Source of the DNA: an uncultured Lachnospiraceae bacterium
Lineage (GTDB): Bacteria > Bacillota > Clostridia > Lachnospirales > Lachnospiraceae
NCBI GenBank assembly: GCA_946537585.1
Contig: CAMNFX010000007.1
Location: 1 to 16,230 of the forward strand
Direction: 5' to 3'
Length of the DNA stretch: 16,230 nucleotides
Shown here: piece by piece, positions 6,298 through 13,868 of the stretch
Position numbering within the stretch: the stretch's first letter is position 1
How the letters are laid out: every line of letters begins with the position of its first letter
Position numbers and translations under genes: made by a program
The notes under the pieces: generated by a model
Told to the model about the DNA's origin: nothing
The model's input: only the letters and a program-made list of their open reading frames with translations
The model's database searches: none

Positions 6298-7239
6298 ATG
6301 AACATCCAGAACATTCGAAAACTGACAGGCGGTGTGATCCGGAAAAATGAGCCCATGGCGCTGCATACCACCTTCCGGGTGGGCGGACCGGCGGATTATT
6401 ACATCATTCCGAGAAACGCCGGGGAAACAGCGGCACTGGTCCGTTATCTGGAAAGAAACGGGATCCCGTATTATATTCTCGGAAACGGCTCCAACATGCT
6501 TGTCTCCGACGATGGCTATCACGGCGTGATCATTGATCTCGGCAGGAATGACGGAACCGCTTTCACGATGCTCGGATATGAGTATATCGGCGATGAACTC
6601 ATCATGGATGCCGGTGCCGGCTGCACCATGGCTTCCATAGGCAGCTTTGCCGTGAAGTTCGGAGGGACCGGTTTTGAGTCTCTTGCAGGGATCCCGGGAT
6701 GTATCGGCGGTGCCTGCATCATGAATGCCGGTGCTTTTGAACGGGAAATGAAGGATGTGGTCCGTTCAGTCGAGGTGATCACCCGTCAGGGAGAAGTGAA
6801 AAAGCTCGGAAGAGATGAGATCGAATTCCGTTACCGGGGCTCAAGCCTGATGGATGAAGGCTATATCATCAGCCGCGCTGAGATCGTTCTTCAGAAAGGG
6901 GATCCGGCTGAGATCCAGAAACGTACGGATGAGATCGCAGGCCTCAGGAAGGAAAAACAGCCTCTTGAATACCCTTCCGCAGGATCGACCTTCAAACGTC
7001 CCGAGGGCTACTTTGCGGGCAAGCTGATCCAGGATGCAGGACTCAAGGGGCACAGGATCGGCGGAGCACAGGTCAGCGAGAAGCATGCGGGCTTCATCAT
7101 CAACCGTGACCATGCAACGGCATCAGACATCGCGTCCCTGATCCGCCATGTGCAGGATACGGTCCTTGCAGACAGCGGCGTTCTCCTGGAACCGGAGATC
7201 AGGTTCCTGGGAAGCTTTGAAATCGATATTCCCTTTTAA
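6298..7239 (+). CDS. murB: UDP-N-acetylenolpyruvoylglucosamine reductase
   Basis: This 313-residue FAD enzyme reduces the enolpyruvyl group with NADPH to make UDP-N-acetylmuramic acid, the second committed step of peptidoglycan synthesis. The FAD-binding part contains TTFRVGGPA (24-32) and LGNGSNMLVSDDG (61-73). The substrate/catalytic part has GIPGCIGGACIMNAGAF (131-147), FRYRGSSL with Arg180, the proton-donor Ser230 in PSAGSTFKRP and Glu300 in LEPEIRFLG. It is the short type II form, without the extra C-terminal loop of E. coli MurB. The SD is weak (AAAAGAA), so it probably benefits from coupling to murI 7 bases upstream. Confidence 0.97.
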   Translation: MNIQNIRKLTGGVIRKNEPMALHTTFRVGGPADYYIIPRNAGETAALVRYLERNGIPYYILGNGSNMLVSDDGYHGVIIDLGRNDGTAFTMLGYEYIGDELIMDAGAGCTMASIGSFAVKFGGTGFESLAGIPGCIGGACIMNAGAFEREMKDVVRSVEVITRQGEVKKLGRDEIEFRYRGSSLMDEGYIISRAEIVLQKGDPAEIQKRTDEIAGLRKEKQPLEYPSAGSTFKRPEGYFAGKLIQDAGLKGHRIGGAQVSEKHAGFIINRDHATASDIASLIRHVQDTVLADSGVLLEPEIRFLGSFEIDIPF

Positions 7240-7283
7240 ATGAGACTGTGTAATAGTCCGGGTACCTGTGAAGAGAGGAAAGC

Positions 7284-8231
7284 ATGTCAGATACTATTTT
7301 AAACCAGGAAGCAAATGTAAAAACCCTCTGTGAACGCATGAATATGAGGAGTCTTCTGCCGGAGATCGACCTCGCAAGCCGGAAGATCCTGAATTATAAC
7401 CTTACACGGCCGGCACTGCAGCTGACCGGCTTCTTCGATTATTTCGGGGGCGGCAGAGTCATGATCTTCGGAAAGGCGGAGCAGCAGTACCTTGATACAC
7501 TGGAAAAGCCTGTGATCCGGCAGAGAATCGACAGGATCGCTTCCTATGAAGGGATTCCCTGCTTCATCTTTACCAGAGATTACATTCCATGTGACGGTAT
7601 CCAGGAGATCTGCAGCGTACATGGCATTCCGATCCTGATCAGTCCGTATTCCACCGGTGAGACCACAAGTGAAATGCTTCGATGGCTGCGGGTCGTTCTG
7701 GCTCCGCGTACGACCCTGCACGGCGTCCTGATCGATGTTTACGGCGAAGGAGTCCTTATTATGGGAGACAGCGGCATCGGCAAATCCGAAGCGGCCCTGG
7801 AACTGGTGAAACGAGGACACCGTCTTGTCTCTGATGACGTTGTCGAGATCCGGAAGGTTTCGGATGAGACCCTGGTCGGCGTGGCTCCGGAGATGACAAA
7901 GGACTTTATTGAGCTCCGCGGCATCGGTATCATCAATGTTCGCGCCATGTTCGGTTTTGAAGCGGTAAAGCAGAGCCAGAACATCGATATGGTCATCAAT
8001 CTGGAAGAATTCAAAAAAGATAAAAAGTTTGACAGGCTGGGCCTCGAGGATAATTATACCGAGATCCTTGGAAACAAGATCCGGTACCACAATATTCCGA
8101 TCCGCCCGGGAAGAAATATCGCCATCATCGTTGAAAGCGCCGCGGTCAACAACCGTGCCAAGAAAATGGGTTACAGCGCGCCGGAGGAATTCTTCAAACG
8201 GGTCAATGCGGAGATGAAGGGCGGCATATAA
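7284..8231 (+). CDS. hprK: HPr kinase/phosphorylase
   Basis: This 315-residue bifunctional enzyme phosphorylates the regulatory serine of HPr/Crh (Ser46 type) when glycolytic intermediates are high and removes the phosphate again. It thereby drives carbon catabolite control. The N-terminal domain covers about residues 1-130. The catalytic domain shows His146 in TLHGV, the Walker A loop GDSGIGKS (161-168), LVSDD (181-185) and the HprK signature ELRGIGIINVR (210-220). SD GAGAGGAAAGC precedes the ATG; the gap to murB is 44 bases with no terminator. Its likely targets include the HPr-like protein at the end of the same operon and a canonical HPr elsewhere. Confidence 0.97.
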   Translation: MSDTILNQEANVKTLCERMNMRSLLPEIDLASRKILNYNLTRPALQLTGFFDYFGGGRVMIFGKAEQQYLDTLEKPVIRQRIDRIASYEGIPCFIFTRDYIPCDGIQEICSVHGIPILISPYSTGETTSEMLRWLRVVLAPRTTLHGVLIDVYGEGVLIMGDSGIGKSEAALELVKRGHRLVSDDVVEIRKVSDETLVGVAPEMTKDFIELRGIGIINVRAMFGFEAVKQSQNIDMVINLEEFKKDKKFDRLGLEDNYTEILGNKIRYHNIPIRPGRNIAIIVESAAVNNRAKKMGYSAPEEFFKRVNAEMKGGI

Positions 8232-8259
8232 AGTCAGAAAGTGATATCGGGAGATAGTC

Positions 8260-9111
8260 ATGCAGTGTGTAATTATGACTGGAATGTCAGGCGCAGGAAA
8301 AACAGTTGCTTTGAAAACCATGGAGGATCTGGGATATTACTGCGTCGACAACATGCCGGTCCTGCTGATCCCGAAGTTCATGGAGATCCTGCAGGAGGGA
8401 AGGCATAAAAAAGCGGCCATCGTCGTGGATATCCGCAACGCGGATCAGCTCACGGTCTTAAGAAGGCTTCTGGAAGATGAGAGCCGGGATGACAGTGAGA
8501 TGAAGATCCTGTTCCTGGATGCTTCCGACCGGACGCTGGTGAAGCGCTTTAAGGAGACCCGCAGAGCGCATCCTCTGTCAGCAGACGGCCATGTGGAGGA
8601 CGGGATCGCAAAGGAAAGAGAGGCTCTTGCCTGGCTGAAGGAAAGGGCGGATTATGTTCTCGACACCTCCAAGATGCTTACCCGGGACTTAAGGCAGCAG
8701 CTCGAGCAGATCTTTTCGGAAAATAAAAGCTTCCGGAATCTTTATGTTACAGTCCTGTCATTTGGCTATAAATACGGGATCCCTCAGGATGCGGATATGG
8801 TATTTGATGTGCGTTTCCTTCCGAATCCCTACTATGTGGAGGAACTGCGCTCCAAAACGGGCCTGATGCAGGAGGTCCGGGACTATGTGATGCAGAATGA
8901 GGATTCGCACGAGTTCATGCACCGTCTTAACGGCCTGCTCGACTTTCTGATCCCCCGTTTTATAGAGGAAGGCAAAAACCAGCTGATCATCGCTTTCGGC
9001 TGTACCGGCGGAAAGCACCGGTCCGTGACGGTTGCCGAGGCTGTTTACGAACATCTGAAAAAGGATGCGGACTACGGCCTGAAGATCGAGCACAGCTGTA
9101 TCAGCAGATAA
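8260..9111 (+). CDS. rapZ: RapZ/YvcJ-family nucleotide-binding protein
   Basis: This 283-residue P-loop protein belongs to a family whose Bacillus member YvcJ hydrolyses nucleotides. The E. coli member RapZ is an RNA-binding adaptor that senses glucosamine-6-phosphate for cell-wall precursor supply. The Walker A motif GMSGAGKT is at residues 8-15, followed by MEDLGYYCVDNMP (21-33). The C-terminal domain holds SFGYKYGIPQDADMVFDVRF (167-186) and the highly conserved GCTGGKHRSV (247-256). GGGAG precedes the ATG, which lies 28 bases after hprK. In Bacillus and many Clostridia yvcK follows; here whiA follows directly. The molecular role in Firmicutes is less clear than the family assignment. Confidence 0.95.
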   Translation: MQCVIMTGMSGAGKTVALKTMEDLGYYCVDNMPVLLIPKFMEILQEGRHKKAAIVVDIRNADQLTVLRRLLEDESRDDSEMKILFLDASDRTLVKRFKETRRAHPLSADGHVEDGIAKEREALAWLKERADYVLDTSKMLTRDLRQQLEQIFSENKSFRNLYVTVLSFGYKYGIPQDADMVFDVRFLPNPYYVEELRSKTGLMQEVRDYVMQNEDSHEFMHRLNGLLDFLIPRFIEEGKNQLIIAFGCTGGKHRSVTVAEAVYEHLKKDADYGLKIEHSCISR

Positions 9112-9145
9112 TACTTTTGAAATCAAGCCATCGGGAAGGAATTCC

Positions 9146-9181
9146 GTGCATAAGATGTACAGAATTGTAAAAGCCCGATAA
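9146..9181 (+). CDS. 11-residue mini-ORF in front of whiA
   Basis: A GTG at 9146 preceded by GGGAAGGAATTCC encodes VHKMYRIVKAR and stops 12 bases before the whiA ATG, in the same frame. whiA itself has no visible SD, so a ribosome terminating here could re-initiate at whiA. It could also be chance in an 82-base gap. The peptide resembles nothing recognised. Confidence 0.3.
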   Translation: MHKMYRIVKAR

Positions 9182-9193
9182 TACCCAGTAAAC

Positions 9194-9856
9194 ATGTCTT
9201 TTTCTTCCGAGGCCCGGGATGAAGTAAAAAATAAATACTTTACATTCAAAAACCGGCATAGTAAAATAACCGAAAACAGGGAGATGATAGGGGAAAAAGA
9301 GTTTTTGATGGCTCTTTTCATCAGGTCCGGCTCTGTAAGCGATCCGGACAAGCTTTATCACCTCGATTTTGTATGTGATTCTTCGGAGGAAGCAGAGGAA
9401 GCTCTTAAGGCCATCGGCAGCTTCGGGATCGCTGCAAAGAAAATGCAGCGGAAGGGCCGTCCGGTGGTATATCTGAAGGACAGTGAGGCGATCACGGATA
9501 TGCTGGCACTGCTGGGAGCGCACAGCGCTCTCCTGCACTATGAAAATGTCCGGGTCGAACGGGAGCTTCGCGGAACAGTTCAGCGCCGGGTCAACTTTGA
9601 AACGGCCAACATCAACAAGACCGTTTCCGCGTCGCTTAAGCAGGTGGAAGATATTGAACTGATCCGTGACAGGATCGGCTTTGCGGATCTTCCGGAACAG
9701 CTGCGGGAGATCGCACTGCTCAGGCTTGATTATCCCGAGGCGACATTGCAGGAACTGTCCGAAAAGATACCGGAGGTAGGCCGTTCAGGCATCAATCACC
9801 GATTCCGGAAGATCGCAAAAATTGCAGATGAACTGAGGACAAACAGTTCGGTGTAA
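9194..9856 (+). CDS. whiA: WhiA-family regulator lacking the first LAGLIDADG repeat
   Basis: WhiA is a DNA-binding protein of Gram-positive bacteria that links division, chromosome segregation or sporulation to growth. It normally has about 310-325 residues: two LAGLIDADG-like repeats plus a C-terminal helix-turn-helix. This protein has 220. The N-terminus MSFSSEARDEVKNK (1-14) is typical of full-length members. After a Lys/Asn-rich link, however, the sequence resumes at the second repeat (EKEFLMALFIRSGSVSDP, 34-51, matching the Bacillus segment ending AFLAGGSVNNP). It then continues normally: LLGAHSALLHYENVRV (106-121), NFETANINKT (134-143), and the HTH region REIALLRLDYPEATLQEL to SGINHRFRKI (171-207). 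About 95-100 residues are absent. The 82-base upstream gap cannot hide them, so this is a real deletion, not a frameshift. No SD precedes the ATG. Confidence 0.9.
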   Translation: MSFSSEARDEVKNKYFTFKNRHSKITENREMIGEKEFLMALFIRSGSVSDPDKLYHLDFVCDSSEEAEEALKAIGSFGIAAKKMQRKGRPVVYLKDSEAITDMLALLGAHSALLHYENVRVERELRGTVQRRVNFETANINKTVSASLKQVEDIELIRDRIGFADLPEQLREIALLRLDYPEATLQELSEKIPEVGRSGINHRFRKIAKIADELRTNSSV

Positions 9857-9861
9857 ACGCA

Positions 9862-9920
9862 GGGTCAGATTCATGGGAGGACTATTATGATTAGTCGCGA
9901 TGTGGTAGTTAATCTGACCC
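9862..9920 (+). promoter_or_regulatory. Inverted repeat enclosing the SD and start codon of the HPr-like gene
   Basis: GGGTCAGATT (9862-9871) and AATCTGACCC (9911-9920) are perfect 10-bp complements. The 39-base loop contains the SD (GGGAGG, 9875-9880) and the ATG at 9887. A competing pair, TCATGGG (9871-9877) with CCCATGA (9918-9924), shares the CCC and would bury part of the SD. Two mutually exclusive folds could therefore open or close the ribosome site. The right arm is coding sequence, so it is also constrained by the protein. Confidence 0.45.
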
Positions 9921-10135
9921 ATGATACGGAGAGGGCAATGGCTGAACTTGTTTCCCTGGCAGGCGAGTTCACCTCCAGGATCCATCTGAGCTATCAGAAC
10001 AAACGGGTCAATGCCAAGAGTATCATGGGGGTCATGACGCTGGTGTCTTACAGCGGGGATGCCATCACAGTTACGGCGGAAGGCAGTGACGAAAAGGAAG
10101 CCGTCGAGGCGATCTCATCGTTTTTTGCCGGGTAG
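9887..10135 (+). CDS. Crh-type HPr paralogue without the phosphotransfer histidine
   Basis: This 82-residue protein has the HPr fold, and the regulatory site NAKSIMGVM is intact with Ser45, the residue HprK phosphorylates. An ungapped alignment with canonical HPr places Thr14 where the PTS-active His15 should be (the GLHARPAA segment reads HDTERAMA). The following Arg is kept (Arg16) and the Pro is lost. His12 is three positions off and not in the active-site context. It therefore should not carry phosphate from enzyme I to sugar permeases, but could be phosphorylated on Ser45 and act as a CcpA co-effector, like Bacillus Crh (Gln15). Crh likewise follows whiA (yvcL) in Bacillus. SD GGGAGG lies six bases before the ATG; it is the last gene of the operon. 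Confidence 0.9.
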   Translation: MISRDVVVNLTHDTERAMAELVSLAGEFTSRIHLSYQNKRVNAKSIMGVMTLVSYSGDAITVTAEGSDEKEAVEAISSFFAG

Positions 10136-10160
10136 TAAAGTAAACAATCTTCTATTTTTC

Positions 10161-10195
10161 AGAAAGCAGCAGGGAGGCCTGCTGCTTTCTTCTGC
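10161..10195 (+). terminator. Terminator-like hairpin at the end of the murI operon
   Basis: AGAAAGCAGCAG / CTGCTGCTTTCT (10161-10172 and 10179-10190) is a perfect 12-bp stem with a six-base loop, 25 bases after the HPr-like stop. The right arm ends in TTTCTTCT rather than a clean T-run, so termination may be incomplete. Confidence 0.7.
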
Positions 10196-10249
10196 TCAGT
10201 GACTTAAGTGACACTGTCAGCAAAGAACTATCCCGACTCTGAAGATATA

Positions 10250-10258
10250 TGATATACT
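10250..10258 (+). promoter_or_regulatory. Extended -10 promoter of dnaE, very close to the start codon
   Basis: TGA-TATACT (TG at 10250-10251, -10 at 10253-10258) matches the extended -10 consensus. A start site 6-8 bases further would fall at about 10264-10266, only 2-4 bases before the dnaE ATG at 10268. The -35 region (TATCCC at 18 bases) is weak. An overlapping TATGAT at 10248-10253 would leave a leader of about 8 bases. Confidence 0.5.
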
Positions 10259-10267
10259 GAAACAGTT

Positions 10268-13200
10268 ATGGCATTTACGCATCTTCATGTGCATACCCAG
10301 TACTCCCTGCTCGACGGTTCCTCCAGGATCGGCGAGCTGATTTCACGTGCGAAAGAACTCGGACAGACGGCGCTGGCCATTACAGATCACGGCGTTATGT
10401 ACGGAGTGATCGACTTTTACAAAGAGGCCAGAAAACAGGGGATCAAACCGATCCTCGGCTGTGAGGTCTATGTGGCGCCCGGTTCACGCTTTGAAAAACA
10501 GGCCAGGGAGGACGACAGCCGGTATTACCATCTGATCCTGCTCGCTGAAAATGACCTGGGGTATGCCAATCTCATGAAGATCGTTTCCACGGGCTTTGTG
10601 GACGGCTTTTACTATAAGCCCCGCGTGGATCTGGATACTCTCCGGGCCTACCACGAGGGCATTATCGCAAGCTCTGCCTGCCTTGCCGGAGAAGTGGCAA
10701 GATATCTCGGAGGCGGTCTGTATGAAGAGGCAAAAAAGGCAGCGCTTCGCTATCGCGATATTTTCGGAGAGGATAATTTTTTCCTTGAGCTGCAGGATCA
10801 CGGGATCGAGCTGCAGCGCACAGTCAACGCAGGACTGATGCGCCTCTCCCAGGAGACCGGCATCGGCCTTATTGCGACAAACGATACACACTACACTTAT
10901 CCGGAGGATGCAGAGCCTCATGATATCCTTCTGTGCATCCAGACCGGAAAAAAGGTCTCTGACACAGACCGGATGCGTTATGAAGGCGGACAGTATTATC
11001 TGAAATCCGAGGAGGAAATGCGGGAGCTGTTCCGCTACGCGCCGCAGGCGCTCGAGAATACCGCAAGGATCGCGGAGCGCTGTCATGTAGAGATCGAGTT
11101 CGGCAATTATAAGCTTCCCGTATTTGCCGTTCCCGATGGCGAAACGGCGGATCATTACTTAAGACGCCTCTGCTATGACGGCGTCGAACGAAGGTACCCC
11201 GGATGCATGCAGGCAGCAGACGGAGGAGAAGGAAAATACGGGACAAACTTAAGGGAACGCCTTGAGTACGAGCTTAAGACCATAGAGACGATGGGATTCG
11301 TGGACTATTTCCTGATCGTTTCCGACTTCATCGCCTATGCAAAGCGGCACGGCATACCGGTGGGCCCCGGCAGAGGATCCGCCGCCGGCTCAGTAGTTGC
11401 TTATGCCCTGGAGATCACCAATATCGATCCCATTCGATTTGATCTGCTTTTTGAGCGCTTCCTGAATCCTGAACGGGTTTCCATGCCTGATATTGATGTG
11501 GATTTCTGCTATGAACGGCGGCAGGAAGTGATCGATTATGTGATCGGCAAGTATGGAAAGGACAACGTGGCACAGATCATCACCTTCGGGACGCTGGCAG
11601 CGCGCGGTGTCGTGAGGGATGTGGGACGGGCACTGGATCTTCCCTACAGCATGTGCGACCAGATCGCGAGAATGATTCCCAATGAGCTCGGTATGACACT
11701 GGACAAAGCTTTAAGCCAGAGCCCGGAGCTTAAGAAGGCCTATGAGAGTGAAAGACAGATCCGGTATCTGATCGACATGTCAAAGCGCCTTGAGGGACTC
11801 CCGCGGCATTCCTCCATGCATGCAGCCGGCGTACTGATCACCAGGGACCGCGTCGACCGCTTTGTGCCCCTGTCACGAAACCAGGACGGCACCATCGTTA
11901 CTCAGTTTACGATGACGACACTGGAGGAACTGGGCCTACTGAAAATGGATTTCCTGGGCCTTCGGACGCTGACCGTGATCCGGCACGCGCTCGATCAGAT
12001 CAGGAGAAACTACGGAAAAGACATCAACATTGACACGATAGATTATACGGACCCGGAGGTATTCCGGATGATCTCCCGGGGCGATACAGTCGGAGTCTTC
12101 CAGCTTGAATCGGCCGGCATGACCTCCTTTATGAAGGAGCTGAAGCCGGAGAGTATTGACGATATTATCGCGGGGCTTGCGCTGTACCGGCCGGGACCCA
12201 TGGATTTCATCCCGAGATATATCCGGGGAAAGGAAAACAGGGAATCGGTACACTATGAAACGCCGGAGCTTGAGCCGATCCTTTCAACGACCTACGGCTG
12301 CATCGTTTATCAGGAGCAGGTCATGCAGATCGTGCAGCGGCTGGCGGGGTATACCCTTGGGCGCGCTGACCTTGTGCGGCGCGCAATGTCAAAGAAGAAG
12401 CACAGCGTCATGCAGAAGGAACGCCGGAACTTTGTCTACGGCAGCGAAGAAGAGGGCGTGCGCGGCTGCATCGCAAACGGAATCGACGAGCAGACAGCAA
12501 ATCACATCTTCGATGAAATGACGGATTTTGCCTCCTACGCGTTCAATAAATCCCACGCTGCCGCATATGCGGTCGTTTCCTATCAGACAGCGTGGCTGAA
12601 ATATTATTATCCTGCCGAATTCATGGCGGCTCTGATGACCTCGGTCATGGACAACACGGCCAAGGCTTCGGAATACATACAGGCATGCAAAGGCCTCGGA
12701 CTGAAGCTGATGCCTCCGGATATCAATGCCGGAGATTACGGGTTTACAGCTGTCCGGAATACCGGTGAAAAGGCTGCGGGATTGACTGATCAGGATAACA
12801 GCCGCGGAACGATCCTTTACGGACTTACGGCCATTAAGGGAGTAGGCCGTACAGTGGTCGAGGATATCGTCAGAGTCAGGGAAGAAAGCGGACGATTTAA
12901 CGATCTCGAGGATTTTATCAAAAGAATGCCTGCTTCCGTAAACAGAAAGGCGCTCGAAGGCTTTATCAAGGCAGGTGCTTTTGATTCGCTGCCGGGAAAC
13001 CGCAGACAGAAGCTTTATATGATGAACGAACTGGTCGACGAGGCAGCGTCACGGCGCAAGTCCGAGATCGCCGGACAGCTGACGCTTTTTGACATTGCCG
13101 ACCAGACGGGCAGGGACAGCTTCCGGCATTCCATGCCGGACCTCCCGGAGTTTGACCGCAATGAGCTTCTGGCCTTTGAGAAGGAGGCCGCGGGCATTTA

Positions 13201-13807
13201 TTTAAGCGGCCATCCCATGGAAGCCTACATGGACAGCTTCCGGAAGATCGTAACGGCCTGGTCATATGATTACCGTGCGGATGAAGCGACCGGTATGTGC
13301 CGGCTGAAGGAGGGCGACACCGCTGTCAGCGGGGGAATCGTGCTTGAGCGCAAGCTGAAGGTGACAAAAAAGGAAAAGCAGATGGCCTTCCTCACCCTGG
13401 AGGACGTATACGGCCAGTTCGAGGTCCTGGTTTTTCCGGATGCCCTCGAACGCTTTCGTGACTTGACAGAACCTGACAGCAGGATTTTTGTAACAGGACG
13501 TGTAAGCATAGGCAGAGATGAAAATGCCAGCCTTCTGGCAGACAGCCTTCGCGCGGTGGATAATATCCGCAGGGAACTCTGGATCGCTTTTGATGATCTC
13601 GCATCCTATAAAAAGGAAAGCGCTCATCTGGAGGACATCCTGTTTGAGCATCAGGGCCATACACCGGTTGTGATATATCTTCGAAAGGAAAAGGCGATCA
13701 AACGCCTTTCGAGAGACCTCTCTGCGGCAGCGGGGGAAGAACTGCTTACTGTGCTGGGGAAGATCCTCAGCCCCGATAACGTGAAGATCAGAGTGCTTGG
13801 TCTCTGA
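10268..13807 (+). CDS. dnaE: DNA polymerase III alpha subunit (DnaE)
   Basis: This 1179-residue replicative polymerase subunit polymerises DNA at the fork. In Firmicutes DnaE usually works beside PolC, extending primers. Domain order is clear. The N-terminal PHP domain starts HLHVHTQYSLLDG (5-17). The palm has GPGRGSAAGS (366-375) and PDIDVDF, with catalytic Asp408 and Asp410, plus the third Asp561 in KMDFLGLRTL. The tandem helix-hairpin-helix includes YGLTAIKGVGR (851-861). An OB fold covers about 1020-1095. The length fits DnaE, not the exonuclease-containing PolC. The ATG gives the canonical N-terminus, yet no SD precedes it; the predicted promoter leaves almost no leader. It is followed 61 bases later by a small gene. 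Confidence 0.98.
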   Translation: MAFTHLHVHTQYSLLDGSSRIGELISRAKELGQTALAITDHGVMYGVIDFYKEARKQGIKPILGCEVYVAPGSRFEKQAREDDSRYYHLILLAENDLGYANLMKIVSTGFVDGFYYKPRVDLDTLRAYHEGIIASSACLAGEVARYLGGGLYEEAKKAALRYRDIFGEDNFFLELQDHGIELQRTVNAGLMRLSQETGIGLIATNDTHYTYPEDAEPHDILLCIQTGKKVSDTDRMRYEGGQYYLKSEEEMRELFRYAPQALENTARIAERCHVEIEFGNYKLPVFAVPDGETADHYLRRLCYDGVERRYPGCMQAADGGEGKYGTNLRERLEYELKTIETMGFVDYFLIVSDFIAYAKRHGIPVGPGRGSAAGSVVAYALEITNIDPIRFDLLFERFLNPERVSMPDIDVDFCYERRQEVIDYVIGKYGKDNVAQIITFGTLAARGVVRDVGRALDLPYSMCDQIARMIPNELGMTLDKALSQSPELKKAYESERQIRYLIDMSKRLEGLPRHSSMHAAGVLITRDRVDRFVPLSRNQDGTIVTQFTMTTLEELGLLKMDFLGLRTLTVIRHALDQIRRNYGKDINIDTIDYTDPEVFRMISRGDTVGVFQLESAGMTSFMKELKPESIDDIIAGLALYRPGPMDFIPRYIRGKENRESVHYETPELEPILSTTYGCIVYQEQVMQIVQRLAGYTLGRADLVRRAMSKKKHSVMQKERRNFVYGSEEEGVRGCIANGIDEQTANHIFDEMTDFASYAFNKSHAAAYAVVSYQTAWLKYYYPAEFMAALMTSVMDNTAKASEYIQACKGLGLKLMPPDINAGDYGFTAVRNTGEKAAGLTDQDNSRGTILYGLTAIKGVGRTVVEDIVRVREESGRFNDLEDFIKRMPASVNRKALEGFIKAGAFDSLPGNRRQKLYMMNELVDEAASRRKSEIAGQLTLFDIADQTGRDSFRHSMPDLPEFDRNELLAFEKEAAGIYLSGHPMEAYMDSFRKIVTAWSYDYRADEATGMCRLKEGDTAVSGGIVLERKLKVTKKEKQMAFLTLEDVYGQFEVLVFPDALERFRDLTEPDSRIFVTGRVSIGRDENASLLADSLRAVDNIRRELWIAFDDLASYKKESAHLEDILFEHQGHTPVVIYLRKEKAIKRLSRDLSAAAGEELLTVLGKILSPDNVKIRVLGL

Positions 13808-13868
13808 TCGGAAACAGCATCATGCAGACGGATCCGCGGGAGCTTTCCGGATCGGGAAAAGGAGGAGC

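Noticed and set aside
7299..8321. 340-codon leftward ORF opposite hprK
   Set aside because: Antisense shadow; it spans the hprK/rapZ junction, has no promoter or SD, and the forward genes are fully supported by motifs.
9112..9193. A frameshifted remnant of the missing WhiA domain or of yvcK in the rapZ-whiA gap
   Set aside because: Eighty-two bases are too few, and no reading frame in it resembles either protein.
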